Of a stretch of DNA of 64,000 nt, positions 9,780-19,325 are shown one piece after another; position 1 is the stretch's first letter; every line of letters starts with the position of its first letter. Source of the stretch: Alishewanella longhuensis (lineage in GTDB: Bacteria > Pseudomonadota > Gammaproteobacteria > Enterobacterales > Alteromonadaceae). Made by a program: the position numbers and the translations under genes. Location: positions 327,636 to 391,635 of the forward strand of contig NZ_BNAO01000002.1 in NCBI RefSeq assembly GCF_014653435.1, given 5' to 3'. The notes below the pieces were generated by a model. The model saw only the letters and a program-made list of their open reading frames with translations. It had not been told where the DNA came from and ran no database searches.

Positions 9780-11708
9780 TTATTTAGCCAGCGACAACAG
9801 TAAACTGTTTAAACGGGTGACAAAGCTGGCAGGGTTTTTCAGACTACCACGCTCCGCTAATAAAGCTTGTTCAAACAAAACTTCAGCCCATTGTTTAAAG
9901 CGACCTTCGTCTTGTTCATCTGCAATGTGTTTCACCAATTGATGCTCAGGGTTCAGTTCAAAAATGGGTTTCACCTCTGGTACTTTCTGCCCCACAGACT
10001 CCATCAATTTGATCATCTGAGTACTCATATCATACTCATCAGTCACCACACAAGCAGGGCTATCAGTCAGGCGATGGCTTACTTTAACGTCTTTTACCTG
10101 CTCACCTAACGCCGCTTTAAAACGCTCTACCACGCTGGCAAAGGCTTCTTCCGTTTGTTGCTGAGCTTGCTTGGTTTCTTCGTCATCCAATTTAGATAAA
10201 TCTAAGCCGCCTTTAGCTACTGAACGCAGTTTTTTGCCGTCAAATTCTGCTAGATGTTGAATTAACCACTCGTCGATCCGATCTGATAACAGTAACACTT
10301 CTAAGCCTTTCTTGCGGAAGACTTCTAAATGTGGGCTATGCTTAGCTGCTTCATAGCTATCGGCTACCAGGAAGTAGATCTCGTCCTGCCCCTCTTTCAT
10401 CCGGCCAACATAATCGGCTAAGGCAACGCTTTGCTCGCTGCCTTCGTTATGGGTCGAAGCAAAACGTAATAAGCCAGCAATTTGTTCTTTGTTAGCCTGA
10501 TCTTCAGCAGGTCCCTCTTTTAATACCTGGCCAAATTCATTCCAGAAACTTTGATATTGCTCAGTATCTTTTGCCAGCTTCTCCAGCATTTTCAAAGCAC
10601 GACTGCTGCAACCTTTCCGCAAACTTTGGCTAACTTTATTGTCCTGCAGAATTTCACGCGATACGTTAAGCGGTAAATCACTTGAATCCAGCACCCCTTT
10701 GATAAACCTTAGGTAACTGGGCATAAACTGCTCAGCATCATCCATAATGAATACGCGCTGCACGTAAAGCTTTAAGCCATGCTTAGCTTCACGGTTCCAC
10801 ATATCAAATGGCGCTTTTTTCGGCACATACAATAAACTGGTGTAATTTGAATTACCTTCAACCTTATTATGACTCCAGCTTAATGGCTCGTTCCAGTCGT
10901 GTGAAATATGCTTATAAAACTCCTGATATTCCTCATCAGAAATATCTGATTTATCACGCGTCCATAAAGCGGTGGCTTTGTTTACTGCTTTAAACTGCCC
11001 TGCAGTCGCCGGAATTTTCTCGCCGTCTTCTTCACGTTCAGGAGTACCCTCTTGCCACATCTCTACCGGAATAGAGATATGATCCGAGTATTTGGTAACA
11101 ATACTTTCTACTTTCCAGCGGCTTAAAAACTCATCTTCGCCTTCCCGTAAATGCAGTACGATTTCGGTGCCACGGCTGTCTTTAGTGATAGGCGTCAGGG
11201 TGTAATCTCCCTCACCGGCAGACTCCCATTCTATCGCCGCATCGGCCGCTAAACCGGCTTTGCGGGTGCGTACCGTCACTTTATCGGCGACAATAAAAGC
11301 TGAGTAAAAACCGACACCAAACTGGCCGATTAACTTGGAATCTTTACTCTGATCACCTGACAGCTGAGAGAAAAACTCTTTGGTGCCTGATTTAGCGATA
11401 GTTCCAAGATGAGAGACAACATCAGCCTGATCCATACCAATACCGTTATCAATGATGGTAATGGTACGGGCTTTTTCATCCAGACTAATGCGAACTTTTA
11501 ATTCACCGTCTTCACCATATAAGCTGCTGTCTGATAATGCCAGAAAACGCAATTTATCAGCCGCATCAGAAGCGTTAGAAACCAATTCGCGCAAGAAAAT
11601 TTCTTTATTGGAATACAGCGAATGGATCATCAGTTGCAGTAGTTGTTTTACTTCCGCCTGAAAGCCATGAGTTTGCTTCTGGCCAGCGTGGGCAGTGGTA
11701 TCACTCAT
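9780..11708 (-). CDS. htpG: Molecular chaperone HtpG (Hsp90)
   Basis: A 642-residue bacterial Hsp90. I start at the ATG at 11708 (MSDTTAHAG) rather than an upstream TTG because GAGGAAA lies about eight bases before it. The N-terminal GHKL ATPase domain has the [17 protein letters not shown] and [11 protein letters not shown] motifs. The middle domain and C-terminal dimerisation domain are complete. It folds client proteins in the cytosol with ATP. A consensus sigma-32 promoter lies upstream, so it is heat-inducible. The recR-htpG order matches E. coli. Confidence 0.98.
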   Translation of the reverse strand: MSDTTAHAGQKQTHGFQAEVKQLLQLMIHSLYSNKEIFLRELVSNASDAADKLRFLALSDSSLYGEDGELKVRISLDEKARTITIIDNGIGMDQADVVSHLGTIAKSGTKEFFSQLSGDQSKDSKLIGQFGVGFYSAFIVADKVTVRTRKAGLAADAAIEWESAGEGDYTLTPITKDSRGTEIVLHLREGEDEFLSRWKVESIVTKYSDHISIPVEMWQEGTPEREEDGEKIPATAGQFKAVNKATALWTRDKSDISDEEYQEFYKHISHDWNEPLSWSHNKVEGNSNYTSLLYVPKKAPFDMWNREAKHGLKLYVQRVFIMDDAEQFMPSYLRFIKGVLDSSDLPLNVSREILQDNKVSQSLRKGCSSRALKMLEKLAKDTEQYQSFWNEFGQVLKEGPAEDQANKEQIAGLLRFASTHNEGSEQSVALADYVGRMKEGQDEIYFLVADSYEAAKHSPHLEVFRKKGLEVLLLSDRIDEWLIQHLAEFDGKKLRSVAKGGLDLSKLDDEETKQAQQQTEEAFASVVERFKAALGEQVKDVKVSHRLTDSPACVVTDEYDMSTQMIKLMESVGQKVPEVKPIFELNPEHQLVKHIADEQDEGRFKQWAEVLFEQALLAERGSLKNPASFVTRLNSLLLSLAK

Positions 11709-11785
11709 TTTATTTTTCCTCAACCTAAGATAACAAGGGTTCAGCAGACGCTACCTTAGCGCCTGCCGATCTTTAACAGCACTGG

Positions 11786-11813
11786 ATATGGGGTTATTAA
11801 ATTAAATTTCAAG
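11786..11813 (-). promoter_or_regulatory. Sigma-32 heat-shock promoter of htpG
   Basis: On the minus strand CTTGAAA (11813-11807) and CCCCATAT (11793-11786) are separated by 13 bases. This is an almost perfect match to the RpoH consensus CTTGAAA-N(11-16)-CCCCATNT. It lies about 78 bases before the htpG ATG. Confidence 0.9.
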
Positions 11814-11889
11814 CGTAGAGTGATTAAGCAAGAAGCGCTCAGTAGGGCACGCCGTTTCCAGGCGCTAACTTGGGTTTCCAGAAAATGTG

Positions 11890-11931
11890 CTTGCTAGACA
11901 GAGCACAGCAGGAAGAGCCTTGTCTGGCAAG
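11890..11931 (-). terminator. Possible weak terminator after recR
   Basis: The arms CTTGCTAGACA (11890-11900) and TGTCTGGCAAG (11921-11931) pair over 11 positions with one G-T, around a 20-base loop, just past the recR stop. No good T-run follows. It may separate the recR transcript from heat-shock transcription of htpG. Confidence 0.4.
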
Positions 11932-11942
11932 ATAGCGAAAGC

Positions 11943-12545
11943 TTAAAAGCGCTTTCGCCCGCTAAAGGCATGTGCCAGGGTAGTACCGTCAATATACTCC
12001 AGCTCACCACCTACCGGTAGACCTTGTGCAAGACGAGTGACACTGCAACCATATTGTTGGCAGAGTTCTGCAATGTAGAAAGCGGTGGCTTCACCTTCTA
12101 CTGTGGGGTTAGTGGCCAGTATTACTTCATTAATCTGACCCTTAGCTAACAGTTCAGACAGTTGCTCCAATCCGAGTTCTGTTGGTCCGATACCATCGAG
12201 TGGTGATAAATATCCCATCAGCACAAAGTAACGCCCCTGAAATTGCCCGGTTTGTTCAATCGCTAACTGATCGGCTGCCGAGCCGACGATACAGAGCACA
12301 TCGGCTTGTTGGCGTTTTGGATCGCTGCAAATAGCACAGAGGGGGGCTTCTGCAAAGGTCCGACACTGCTGGCACTGGCCAATACCCGCCATGGCAGCGG
12401 TTAAAGCTGCACCCAAGCGAACGCCGCCACCACGATTGCGCTCTAATAGCTGAAATGCCATACGCTGCGCCGATTTAGGGCCAACACCGGGTAGGATCCG
12501 CAGGGCTTCGATCAGTTGCTGTAATAGCGGAGTTAGCTTTGTCAT
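11943..12545 (-). CDS. recR: Recombination protein RecR
   Basis: A 200-residue full-length RecR of the RecFOR pathway, which loads RecA onto gapped DNA coated with SSB. It has the N-terminal helix-hairpin-helix region ([17 protein letters not shown]), a C4 zinc finger ([16 protein letters not shown]), a Toprim domain and the C-terminal Walker-B-like end. It lies 16 bp downstream of ybaB in the conserved dnaX-ybaB-recR run and is probably co-transcribed with it. No strong ribosome site is seen, consistent with coupling to the upstream gene. Confidence 0.97.
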   Translation of the reverse strand: MTKLTPLLQQLIEALRILPGVGPKSAQRMAFQLLERNRGGGVRLGAALTAAMAGIGQCQQCRTFAEAPLCAICSDPKRQQADVLCIVGSAADQLAIEQTGQFQGRYFVLMGYLSPLDGIGPTELGLEQLSELLAKGQINEVILATNPTVEGEATAFYIAELCQQYGCSVTRLAQGLPVGGELEYIDGTTLAHAFSGRKRF

Positions 12546-12561
12546 AGCAGCGTTGCCGGCA

Positions 12562-12888
12562 TTAGAATGGTAACTTCATACCAGGAGGTAACTGCATACC
12601 GCCGGTCACTTTTGCCATTTGTTCTTTATTATTTTCTTCCACCCGGCGCACCGCATCATTAAGCGCAGCGGCAATCAAATCTTCCAACATCTCTTTGTCG
12701 TCGCTCATCAGGCTGTCATCAATGCTGACTCTGCGTACATTGTGATTGCCTGTCATCGTTACTTTCACCAGGCCAGCACCAGATTCTCCGGTGACTTCCA
12801 TACTGGCAATTTCGGCCTGCACTTTTTGCATTTTTTCTTGCATGGCTTGCGCCTGCTTCATAATATTGCCCATACCGCCTTTAAACAT
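12562..12888 (-). CDS. ybaB: YbaB/EbfC nucleoid-associated protein
   Basis: A 108-residue DNA-binding protein of the YbaB/EbfC family. I choose the ATG at 12888 ([14 protein letters not shown]) because a GAGAGAAAG site precedes it and the family begins exactly with this motif; an in-frame upstream ATG at 12936 would add 16 unrelated residues. It forms tweezers-like dimers that bind DNA. It sits between dnaX and recR as in most gammaproteobacteria. Confidence 0.95.
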   Translation of the reverse strand: MFKGGMGNIMKQAQAMQEKMQKVQAEIASMEVTGESGAGLVKVTMTGNHNVRRVSIDDSLMSDDKEMLEDLIAAALNDAVRRVEENNKEQMAKVTGGMQLPPGMKLPF

Positions 12889-12965
12889 AGTCTTTCTCTC
12901 TTCTTTAATATGGCTGTGGATATTTGCTGGCGACAAGATAATAATTCAAGTCGCAAATTACAAGG

Positions 12966-15113
12966 TTAATTCACCTGTAAAGTATCTAATTGCAGCTGCG
13001 CAGCGAAACGTTGCTGAATAGCCTGTACTTTAGGATCCTGTTGTAGCAAGCGGCTGACATAGTCTTTGCGTTCTTGCTCTATACGCTGTTGGATGGCTAA
13101 TGGACTGTCGCTAAGTTCATGCTGGTAACTAATTTCCAGCGTAAAGCCTGCGGCAAATACCGGGCTAATGGCCGCGTAGAGTTTTTGCCTAAACTCTCCT
13201 TTATCAAGATGTCGCTGGCTTCGTCCTACCCTTAACTTGACCGTATTACCCTCTTGCTGCATAGCACTGTGCAATAGGAACAAACGCATTAAACCGCCAA
13301 CCGGTAGTTGCTCAATTAACCGGGCCCAGGGATCGACTTGTGCAGCAAACCGAATAGAAAAGCGCTGTTCATCCAATTCATCAGCATCGGCAGCCGGTAA
13401 CGACATAAAACTTTGCTGCTGCCACCAGGCTTCAGTTAATGCCTGTTGCTCTGCGAAACTGACACTGTCATCATCTTGGTTATTATCATCAGTTGCCAGC
13501 TCTTTGGCCTTTGCCGCTGAGCTATTTCTCTCTGTTTTCCCGTCACCGCTACCTGAATGTTGCAATAGGGCCGTATCAGGAGGCAGCGTTTCAGTAAAGT
13601 CAGCTTTAGGTTGATTACTTACCGCAGAAAGAGGCGCCTCTGGGCGCTCAGGCTTTTTTCCGATGTTGTTATCTTGGGTATCCGTGTCCTTTTTTGTCGG
13701 CGGCAACGTCAGACCGCGTCGCTGCATAATTCGCGCGCTAACTGGGTCCATACCACCAGTGTCAAAATCCTGTGAGCTTGCGGCCATGGTTGACGCAGGC
13801 ATTATCTCAACTGCGACCGGTGATTCTGCAACAATGGCGTCAGACTTGGTTTGCTCGATGGCGACAGCATTAGCACTCAAACTGTCAACCAAAACACTTG
13901 GTGAAGGTGCGACAGTTTGCGGTGTTGGATTTATAACTAAATCCGCACGCTCTGTGACATTGTTAGGCGCAGAGCTATTTACATAACTAGCATTCCGTTC
14001 AGGACGAGACCCAGCCGCAGGGTTTGTTACGGCCGCTGGCACAAAAGCCATGGCTCTTAACAACGCCATCTCTAAGCCAATTAAGGGTTCTGGTGCAAAA
14101 GGTAAATCTTTTTTACCACTAAGAAGTAATTGATAATAAAGCTGAATAGCCTCAGGCGTCTGTTGCCGCGCTAGCAACCGGATAAAATCAGCTTGCTCAC
14201 TTAACTCTGCTGCGGCAGGTTGCAGCTGGGTTAAAGCCGTTAAATGTAACAAAGCCAGCATATCATCCAATACCTGTTGATAGTCTGATTGCTGGCTCAG
14301 TAACGCTTGTAATGCCTGCTGCAGTGAATTGATATCGGCAGCCAGCATAGCCGCCAGCAACTGCACTGACCAATTGCTGTCCAGCAGACCTAACATCTGC
14401 CGAACAGGCTCTACCGTTAGCTGGCTGTCGGTAAGCGCTATGGCTTGATCAGTTAAACTTAGCGAATCGCGTAAACTGCCTTTGGCGGCTTTAGCAAGTA
14501 AGGTAAGGGCCGCGCTATCGAAGGCTATGTGTTCAGCCGTTAATACCTGGGCAAGATGCTGCTCTATTTGCGTTACGGTCAGTGCTTTTAAACTAAATTG
14601 CAAACAGCGGGACAATACCGTTACCGGCAGTTTTTGCGGATCGGTGGTTGCCAATAAAAATTTCACATGCGGCGGTGGCTCTTCCAGCGTTTTAAGCAGG
14701 GCATTAAAACTATGCCGCGACAACATATGCACTTCGTCAATCAGATAGACTTTAAAGCGCCCGCGGCTGGGCGCGTATTGCACATTATCCAGTAAATCCC
14801 GGGTGTCTTCTACTTTAGTGCGCGACGCCGCATCAATTTCCATTAGATCGACAAAGTTGCCGGCATCAATTTCCTGGCAAGCACTGCAGTGGCCGCAAGG
14901 GGTAGCGGTAATACCTGTTTCACAGTTTAAGCTTTTCGCAAAAATGCGGGCAATAGTGGTTTTACCTACACCGCGGGTGCCGGTAAATAAATAGGCGTGA
15001 TGTAAGCGGCTGCTACTAAGGGCATTGGCCAGCGCTGTTTTCACATGCTGCTGCCCAACTAATTCACTAAATTGCCGTGGCCGCCACTTTCTTGCTAATA
15101 CCTGATAACTCAT
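12966..15113 (-). CDS. dnaX: DNA polymerase III tau (and predicted gamma) subunit
   Basis: A 715-residue clamp-loader subunit. The AAA+ module has Walker A GTRGVGKT near 45-52, a zinc-binding cluster (CETGITATPCGHCSAC), Walker B LIDEVHM and the sensor-1 and SRC region LSRCLQFSLK. After about residue 370 comes a low-complexity linker, and then the tau-specific C-terminal domain that binds DnaB helicase and the polymerase alpha subunit. Codons 485-487 read GGA AAA AAG, giving the slippery heptamer A AAA AAG in the right phase. A -1 shift would stop two codons later, giving a gamma form of about 488 residues (see the frameshift entry). Confidence 0.97.
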   Translation of the reverse strand: MSYQVLARKWRPRQFSELVGQQHVKTALANALSSSRLHHAYLFTGTRGVGKTTIARIFAKSLNCETGITATPCGHCSACQEIDAGNFVDLMEIDAASRTKVEDTRDLLDNVQYAPSRGRFKVYLIDEVHMLSRHSFNALLKTLEEPPPHVKFLLATTDPQKLPVTVLSRCLQFSLKALTVTQIEQHLAQVLTAEHIAFDSAALTLLAKAAKGSLRDSLSLTDQAIALTDSQLTVEPVRQMLGLLDSNWSVQLLAAMLAADINSLQQALQALLSQQSDYQQVLDDMLALLHLTALTQLQPAAAELSEQADFIRLLARQQTPEAIQLYYQLLLSGKKDLPFAPEPLIGLEMALLRAMAFVPAAVTNPAAGSRPERNASYVNSSAPNNVTERADLVINPTPQTVAPSPSVLVDSLSANAVAIEQTKSDAIVAESPVAVEIMPASTMAASSQDFDTGGMDPVSARIMQRRGLTLPPTKKDTDTQDNNIGKKPERPEAPLSAVSNQPKADFTETLPPDTALLQHSGSGDGKTERNSSAAKAKELATDDNNQDDDSVSFAEQQALTEAWWQQQSFMSLPAADADELDEQRFSIRFAAQVDPWARLIEQLPVGGLMRLFLLHSAMQQEGNTVKLRVGRSQRHLDKGEFRQKLYAAISPVFAAGFTLEISYQHELSDSPLAIQQRIEQERKDYVSRLLQQDPKVQAIQQRFAAQLQLDTLQVN
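13631..13659 (-). promoter_or_regulatory. Programmed -1 ribosomal frameshift site in dnaX
   Basis: The minus-strand heptamer A AAA AAG occupies 13659-13653 in the zero frame (GGA AAA AAG). After slippage the next codons are GCC TGA, so translation would end at 13648. Three bases downstream a GC-rich hairpin begins. Its arms are GAGCGCC (13649-13643) and GGCG-C-CTC (13638-13631), with one bulged C and loop CAGA. Site, phase and near-immediate stop all match the E. coli dnaX site that makes gamma. I do not see the upstream Shine-Dalgarno-like stimulator of E. coli. Confidence 0.82.
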
Positions 15114-15155
15114 GCCGGCTGTCCTGAAAACATGCTAATTACCGCTAGCCTAAAC

Positions 15156-15704
15156 TTAATCGCCCTGATACTCAACCAAACTAAAAATATTCAGCTTTAA
15201 AGCTTGCAGTCTTGCTACCCCACCCAGCTCAGGTAAGGCAATAACAAAGGCCGCATCCTGTACCTCACCACCCAGGCGACGTACTAATTTAACTGTCGCA
15301 TCAATGGTGCCGCCAGTCGCCAATAAATCATCGACCAGCAGCACTTTATCGCCCGCAACGATGGCATCTGCATGGAGTTCCAGCGCATCTTCGCCGTATT
15401 CTAAGGTGTAAGCCTGAGAGATACGTTCGCGTGGCAACTTGCCCGGCTTGCGCACCGGCACAAAAGAGACCCCCAAAGCGTAAGCCAAAGGCGCACCAAA
15501 AATAAAGCCACGCGACTCAGTACCGATAATCTTGGTAATACCCGCATCCCGGTAGTGTTCGGCAAAGGCGTCGATGACCTTACGAAAACTGGCACCATCT
15601 TGCATTAAGCTGGTGACATCACGAAAAGTAATCCCTGGCTTAGGATAATTTTCAACTGTTTTGATGATTTGCTTTAGTTCCAGACTAAGCTGCTGATAAT
15701 TCAT
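15156..15704 (-). CDS. apt: Adenine phosphoribosyltransferase
   Basis: A 182-residue enzyme that salvages adenine with PRPP to give AMP. The PRPP-binding motif [13 protein letters not shown] lies near residues 115-127, with the family [18 protein letters not shown] motif earlier. AAGGG lies upstream of the ATG. It is followed after 42 bp by dnaX, as in E. coli. A terminator just upstream (15726-15755) isolates it from the small membrane ORF. Confidence 0.97.
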   Translation of the reverse strand: MNYQQLSLELKQIIKTVENYPKPGITFRDVTSLMQDGASFRKVIDAFAEHYRDAGITKIIGTESRGFIFGAPLAYALGVSFVPVRKPGKLPRERISQAYTLEYGEDALELHADAIVAGDKVLLVDDLLATGGTIDATVKLVRRLGGEVQDAAFVIALPELGGVARLQALKLNIFSLVEYQGD

Positions 15705-15725
15705 AATAAAACCCTTAGTGGCAAA

Positions 15726-15755
15726 CCGATAAAAAAGCCGCCCAAGCGGCGGCCA
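15726..15755 (-). terminator. Terminator of the 39-codon ORF
   Basis: On the minus strand GCCGCC-GCTTG-GGCGGC is followed directly by TTTTTT, a textbook intrinsic terminator 22 bases past the small ORF's stop. Confidence 0.88.
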
Positions 15756-15776
15756 TTAAGCTGGTGCTTAGTAGCA

Positions 15777-15896
15777 TCAGGACAGGAGTTGTACCCAGCG
15801 CAAGATGGGCGCTAAACATAACAAACCGGCAAAACAAATAACGAACAATACTACCTGTTTTACGTTCAACGAGTCTTTAAAGTTTTCGTCAGCCAT
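15777..15896 (-). CDS. Putative 39-residue single-helix membrane protein
   Basis: This short ORF has an acidic and basic N-terminus (MADENFKDSLNVKQ), one hydrophobic helix (about 15-31) and a short tail ending RWVQLLS. It is flanked by a dedicated intrinsic terminator, and a perfect TTGAT-N4-ATCAA box lies 20 bases before the ATG, which supports it being expressed. I do not recognise the family. No strong ribosome site is visible. Small membrane proteins often modulate larger complexes, but there is no evidence here for a partner. Confidence 0.6.
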   Translation of the reverse strand: MADENFKDSLNVKQVVLFVICFAGLLCLAPILRWVQLLS

Positions 15897-15916
15897 ACTA
15901 CTACACCACGTAAAAG

Positions 15917-15930
15917 TTGATCTAAATCAA
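15917..15930. promoter_or_regulatory. FNR/EtrA-type operator
   Basis: TTGATCTAAATCAA is a perfect match to the FNR consensus TTGAT-N4-ATCAA. Its centre is about 27 bases before the small ORF's ATG. That is too close for normal activation of that ORF, so repression under low oxygen would fit better if the site is used. Confidence 0.6.
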
Positions 15931-15994
15931 AATGGGTGTCTATGGTAATGAATTTAGCTGGTATTGAAAAGTGACAATGCGGCAATCTGCAAAG

Positions 15995-16025
15995 AAAAAC
16001 CCCTACAGCATGCTGCAGGGGTTTT
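15995..16025 (-). terminator. Terminator of the first TonB receptor gene
   Basis: The arms AAAACCCCT..CAG and CTG..AGGGGTTTT surround CATG. On the minus strand the hairpin is followed by a T-rich run, 30 bases after the receptor stop. Confidence 0.85.
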
Positions 16026-16053
16026 ATACAGGGAGAGTGGTATTACAATTTAA

Positions 16054-19017
16054 TTAGAAATCGTAAGACAGCGTCATAAATACCCGACGGCCCAGATAAT
16101 CTAATTGTGAGGCGAATAACGGTACGTTACCCACTACGTTAGACGCTGCAGGGCTCGCTTTTGGTGGTTGCTTATCAAACGCATTAGCAATACCAAAAGT
16201 TACGTCGAAGTTATCCATAAAGGTAGTATTAGCAGAGAACGCGTGTAACACATAGGTCGGCGTTTCGGCTAAGAACGTCACGTTACGCTCACCTGGTGTA
16301 GTTGGGCGATATGAAGTTAGATTGCCGTTCGCATAAATATGGTAATTAGAGGTTTTACCAAAGTAATTCATGCTCCAGTTAAAGCGCCAGCCATCACGCA
16401 AGAAACTGGTTTGCAAAGTACCCACTTCTTTTGGACTACCCACCCGACCAATAAAGCGCGTTTCTGGGTCAAGTGCAAACTGCTGATAATTACGTTCAAT
16501 TTGTTGTGTATGCTCTAAACGTACCCGCACATCACCAAAAGAGAAAGAATCACGGTAAGTAAAGGCATAATCCACACCACGTACGGTTTGCTTAGCGGTA
16601 TTTAAATAACCACCACGCACTGTCGCAACACCCCAGTCACCATCTACCCCGGTACGACGGGTAATCTGACGACAGAACGGCTCATTGGCGAAGTTCTCAG
16701 ATAAATAACACTGGTTAAGCACAGCTGCGCCACCTACGTTAACGACCTGATTACGAATTTCCACATCATAATAATCTACTGACGCAGCAAAGCGGTTTTC
16801 GTCGCTGGTATAAACTAAGCCTATACCTTTTGAAACCGATGTTTCTGCATCTAATTGTCCCTGACCACCGCCTGTGATAGAGGTCATGCTTGAGCCTACC
16901 GCAACGATATAACTGGCAGGAACACCTGCTGCTTGACAGTTAGCTTTTAATAGCTCGTTTGAACTTTCAACCCAGTTGATACAAGGGTCACCATTTTGTG
17001 GTAAGAAACCGGTTTGGTTATCTAAGAACAGTTCAAATAAGGCTGGAGCCCGGAAAGACGTACCACGTGAGGCACGAATACGCCAATTATCGGTAATAGT
17101 CCAATTTAAACTCGCTTTATAAGTATTACCACTACCGTAGGTGTTAACATCCGTCCAACGACCTGAGGTGGTTAGCTCGACATTCTGCGCAAAAGGTAAA
17201 TCACGTAATAACGGGATCTTTAATTCGCCGAATACCGCCTTAGTAGAAGAACGACCTGTAGTAATCCCTGCACCACTTAAACCGTGGGAGTTACCGCGTA
17301 AAGTTTCTACACCTGGGGTATCTTTAATAAAGTCGGTTTGGTAAGACAAACCATAAGCAGTACCCACCATACCGGCTGGTAATTCGAATAAATCACCTGT
17401 GAAGTATAAATCTAGGGTGTCTTGTTTGTAGTAGGTATTACCGGTTTCTTCACCAAATAAGAAATCACGCGCGCCCTGACTTGGATTACCATTTAAGAAA
17501 TCTTTATCAAACCATTCCACCGCATAGCACGGGCGTTGTGATAACGGCGTCAGACCCTCACAGGCCTCGCCACGCAATACGCGCTGAGATTTTGTAACGG
17601 CATCAGCGAGAAAAATATCAGAACGGTAAGTACCATTGTTAAAGGTACGCTGATACGAAAGGTTCCAGATCCACTCACCAATCTCGCCTTCAAAACCGGC
17701 AACGCCACGAGTATAGTCAATGGTTGTATCATTGCCGAAATGGTTACTGATAGCGACAGGTAACACTGTAGCAGTGCCAGCCCAGCCAGGAATAGCTGTT
17801 ACAGGTATAAAACCACCGTTTAAGAAAGCACCGTTACCACCGGGAGTTTGTGAAAATAATTGACGTACGCCGATTGTTTCAGTTTTACGTTGGCTATGTA
17901 AAAACTCACCAAACATAGTGACTTTATCATTTAAATCGTAGTTACCTTGCAAGTAAATTGAAGCAACTTTCGACTCAGGGATCATAGTAGATTGACGCTG
18001 GAATGGATGCTGACCATCTAACCAACCATCAGTTTCTTTATTCCAACCGGCATAGTACCAACCATCTGGAGTAGTTATTGGCCGATTATTAGCATTAGTG
18101 CCTGGTGCAGTAAAGGTACTGCTTGCGCTTGGGAAGCCAAAATTGGTGTAATCATATTGGAAACGACCACCAGAACCATTAAATAAACCATAACCAGTAC
18201 CATTACAATGCGCTTGGCCGGTGCGAGGATCGATAGGATCTGCTAGATCACCCGTTGTAACATCAAATAGTAAGCGGGTATTACAATTAAAATACTCTCT
18301 ATCATCACGGAGTAAACCGGTATTAACGTTATAGTCAGCAATAACACGCCATGAGCCACGGTCAAAAGTCTCGCCATAGGTACCATTTACCCGGTAAGTC
18401 TCGCCACCTGAGTCAAACGGCTTACTGCCAGAAACCGTAATATTAGCCGCATCATCACGCTTGGTAATAATATTAATAACACCCGCGACTGCATCAGAAC
18501 CGTACAGTGAAGACGCGCCGTCTTTTAAAACCTCAACGCGTTCAATAGCTGAAATTGGTAAGGCGTTCATGTCAAAAGCAGAAACCTGACCGCGTGCGCC
18601 TGCAGGACCTGCACGACGTCCATTTAACAATACTAGAGTACGGTTTGCCCCTAAACCACGGAGTGAAATAGATTCTGCACCAGAACCACCGGCAGTCACA
18701 AAGCCAACTGAATAAGCAGAAATTAACTGATCTGAGCCAGCTGCAATAGTAGAGGTACGTAATAATTCGCCTAGGGTATTTAAACCCTGCTCTTGCGCAA
18801 TAGAGGCACTGATTACGGTAACCGGTGTAGCACTGTCTAGACCATCAGTACGGATACGTGAACCGACAACTTGAATACGCTCTGCTTTTTCTTCTTTTTT
18901 TGCTTCTTCATCATCGTTTTCTTGAGCGGCAACAGTACCAGCAAAAGCTAGCGTTGATGCAGCACCAAACATCATAGCTAAGCGAACTGCTTTGCTAAGC
19001 TTGTTATTAGTGAACAT
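16054..19017 (-). CDS. TonB-dependent outer-membrane receptor
   Basis: A 987-residue receptor. The signal peptide spans about 1-31 (cleavage near TVAA-QEN), then an acidic/lysine-rich spacer leads to a TonB-box-like ERIQVVGSR. The plug domain has the LRGLGANRTLVLLNGRR and LYGSDAVAGVINI motifs. A long 22-stranded barrel ends in an aromatic residue (LSYDF). Such receptors import scarce substrates using TonB and the proton-motive force. The overall type resembles receptors of aquatic Alteromonadales for peptides or carbohydrates, but the ligand cannot be told from sequence. Its leader and promoter closely match those of the receptor at 20360-23023. Confidence 0.95.
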   Translation of the reverse strand: MFTNNKLSKAVRLAMMFGAASTLAFAGTVAAQENDDEEAKKEEKAERIQVVGSRIRTDGLDSATPVTVISASIAQEQGLNTLGELLRTSTIAAGSDQLISAYSVGFVTAGGSGAESISLRGLGANRTLVLLNGRRAGPAGARGQVSAFDMNALPISAIERVEVLKDGASSLYGSDAVAGVINIITKRDDAANITVSGSKPFDSGGETYRVNGTYGETFDRGSWRVIADYNVNTGLLRDDREYFNCNTRLLFDVTTGDLADPIDPRTGQAHCNGTGYGLFNGSGGRFQYDYTNFGFPSASSTFTAPGTNANNRPITTPDGWYYAGWNKETDGWLDGQHPFQRQSTMIPESKVASIYLQGNYDLNDKVTMFGEFLHSQRKTETIGVRQLFSQTPGGNGAFLNGGFIPVTAIPGWAGTATVLPVAISNHFGNDTTIDYTRGVAGFEGEIGEWIWNLSYQRTFNNGTYRSDIFLADAVTKSQRVLRGEACEGLTPLSQRPCYAVEWFDKDFLNGNPSQGARDFLFGEETGNTYYKQDTLDLYFTGDLFELPAGMVGTAYGLSYQTDFIKDTPGVETLRGNSHGLSGAGITTGRSSTKAVFGELKIPLLRDLPFAQNVELTTSGRWTDVNTYGSGNTYKASLNWTITDNWRIRASRGTSFRAPALFELFLDNQTGFLPQNGDPCINWVESSNELLKANCQAAGVPASYIVAVGSSMTSITGGGQGQLDAETSVSKGIGLVYTSDENRFAASVDYYDVEIRNQVVNVGGAAVLNQCYLSENFANEPFCRQITRRTGVDGDWGVATVRGGYLNTAKQTVRGVDYAFTYRDSFSFGDVRVRLEHTQQIERNYQQFALDPETRFIGRVGSPKEVGTLQTSFLRDGWRFNWSMNYFGKTSNYHIYANGNLTSYRPTTPGERNVTFLAETPTYVLHAFSANTTFMDNFDVTFGIANAFDKQPPKASPAASNVVGNVPLFASQLDYLGRRVFMTLSYDF

Positions 19018-19325
19018 AGTAGACTCCCTGGAACACTCTTGAAAGAGCGTCTCGATAGTTATTGTTTTTGATATTTTTAGTTTGATTGCAAAAGGTTAAC
19101 TATTTAGCGCATAACCTCGCTAGCTAATATGCAGCAAAAAAAATTGTGGTCAACCCTAAATGCGATTAACTGCTTGCAAAAATGCAACTTTTTGCACTTT
19201 TTAATATCTTACGTAGGTTTTACCTTTAACTTGGTAAGAACCATATAACAACACAGACTTAAAACAATTAAATTAAAATAACAATAACCCAGAGAGCCAA
19301 TAACAAAACGAAAAAACTGAACTGA
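19018..19325. other. Upstream region of the first TonB receptor
   Basis: This AT-rich 308-base stretch holds the receptor's probable promoter (19125-19153). A CCAGGGAG ribosome site lies just before its start. I see no ORF or RNA gene in the rest. Confidence 0.7.
19125..19153 (-). promoter_or_regulatory. Probable promoter of the first TonB receptor
   Basis: On the minus strand TTGACC (19153-19148) and ATATTA (19130-19125) are separated by 17 bases, about 108 bases before the ATG. The second receptor has the same TTGACC-N17 arrangement. Confidence 0.6.

Larger units (their letters stand above)
15705..16053. other. Region between TonB receptor and apt
   Basis: This 349-base stretch has no large gene. 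It holds, reading on the minus strand, the terminator of the TonB receptor gene, an FNR-type box, a 39-codon ORF and that ORF's own terminator, each listed separately. Confidence 0.8.

Noticed and set aside
11708-11723. TTG start giving a 647-residue HtpG
   Set aside because: The ATG at 11708 has a proper ribosome site and matches the family N-terminus; the TTG overlaps that site.
13237-13986. Plus-strand frames opposite dnaX
   Set aside because: They are antisense to the low-complexity tau linker, rich in Ser, Cys and Ala, and lack ribosome sites.
15917-15930. The FNR-like box as an activator site for apt or the TonB receptor
   Set aside because: A terminator lies between it and apt, and the receptor gene ends, rather than starts, on this side.
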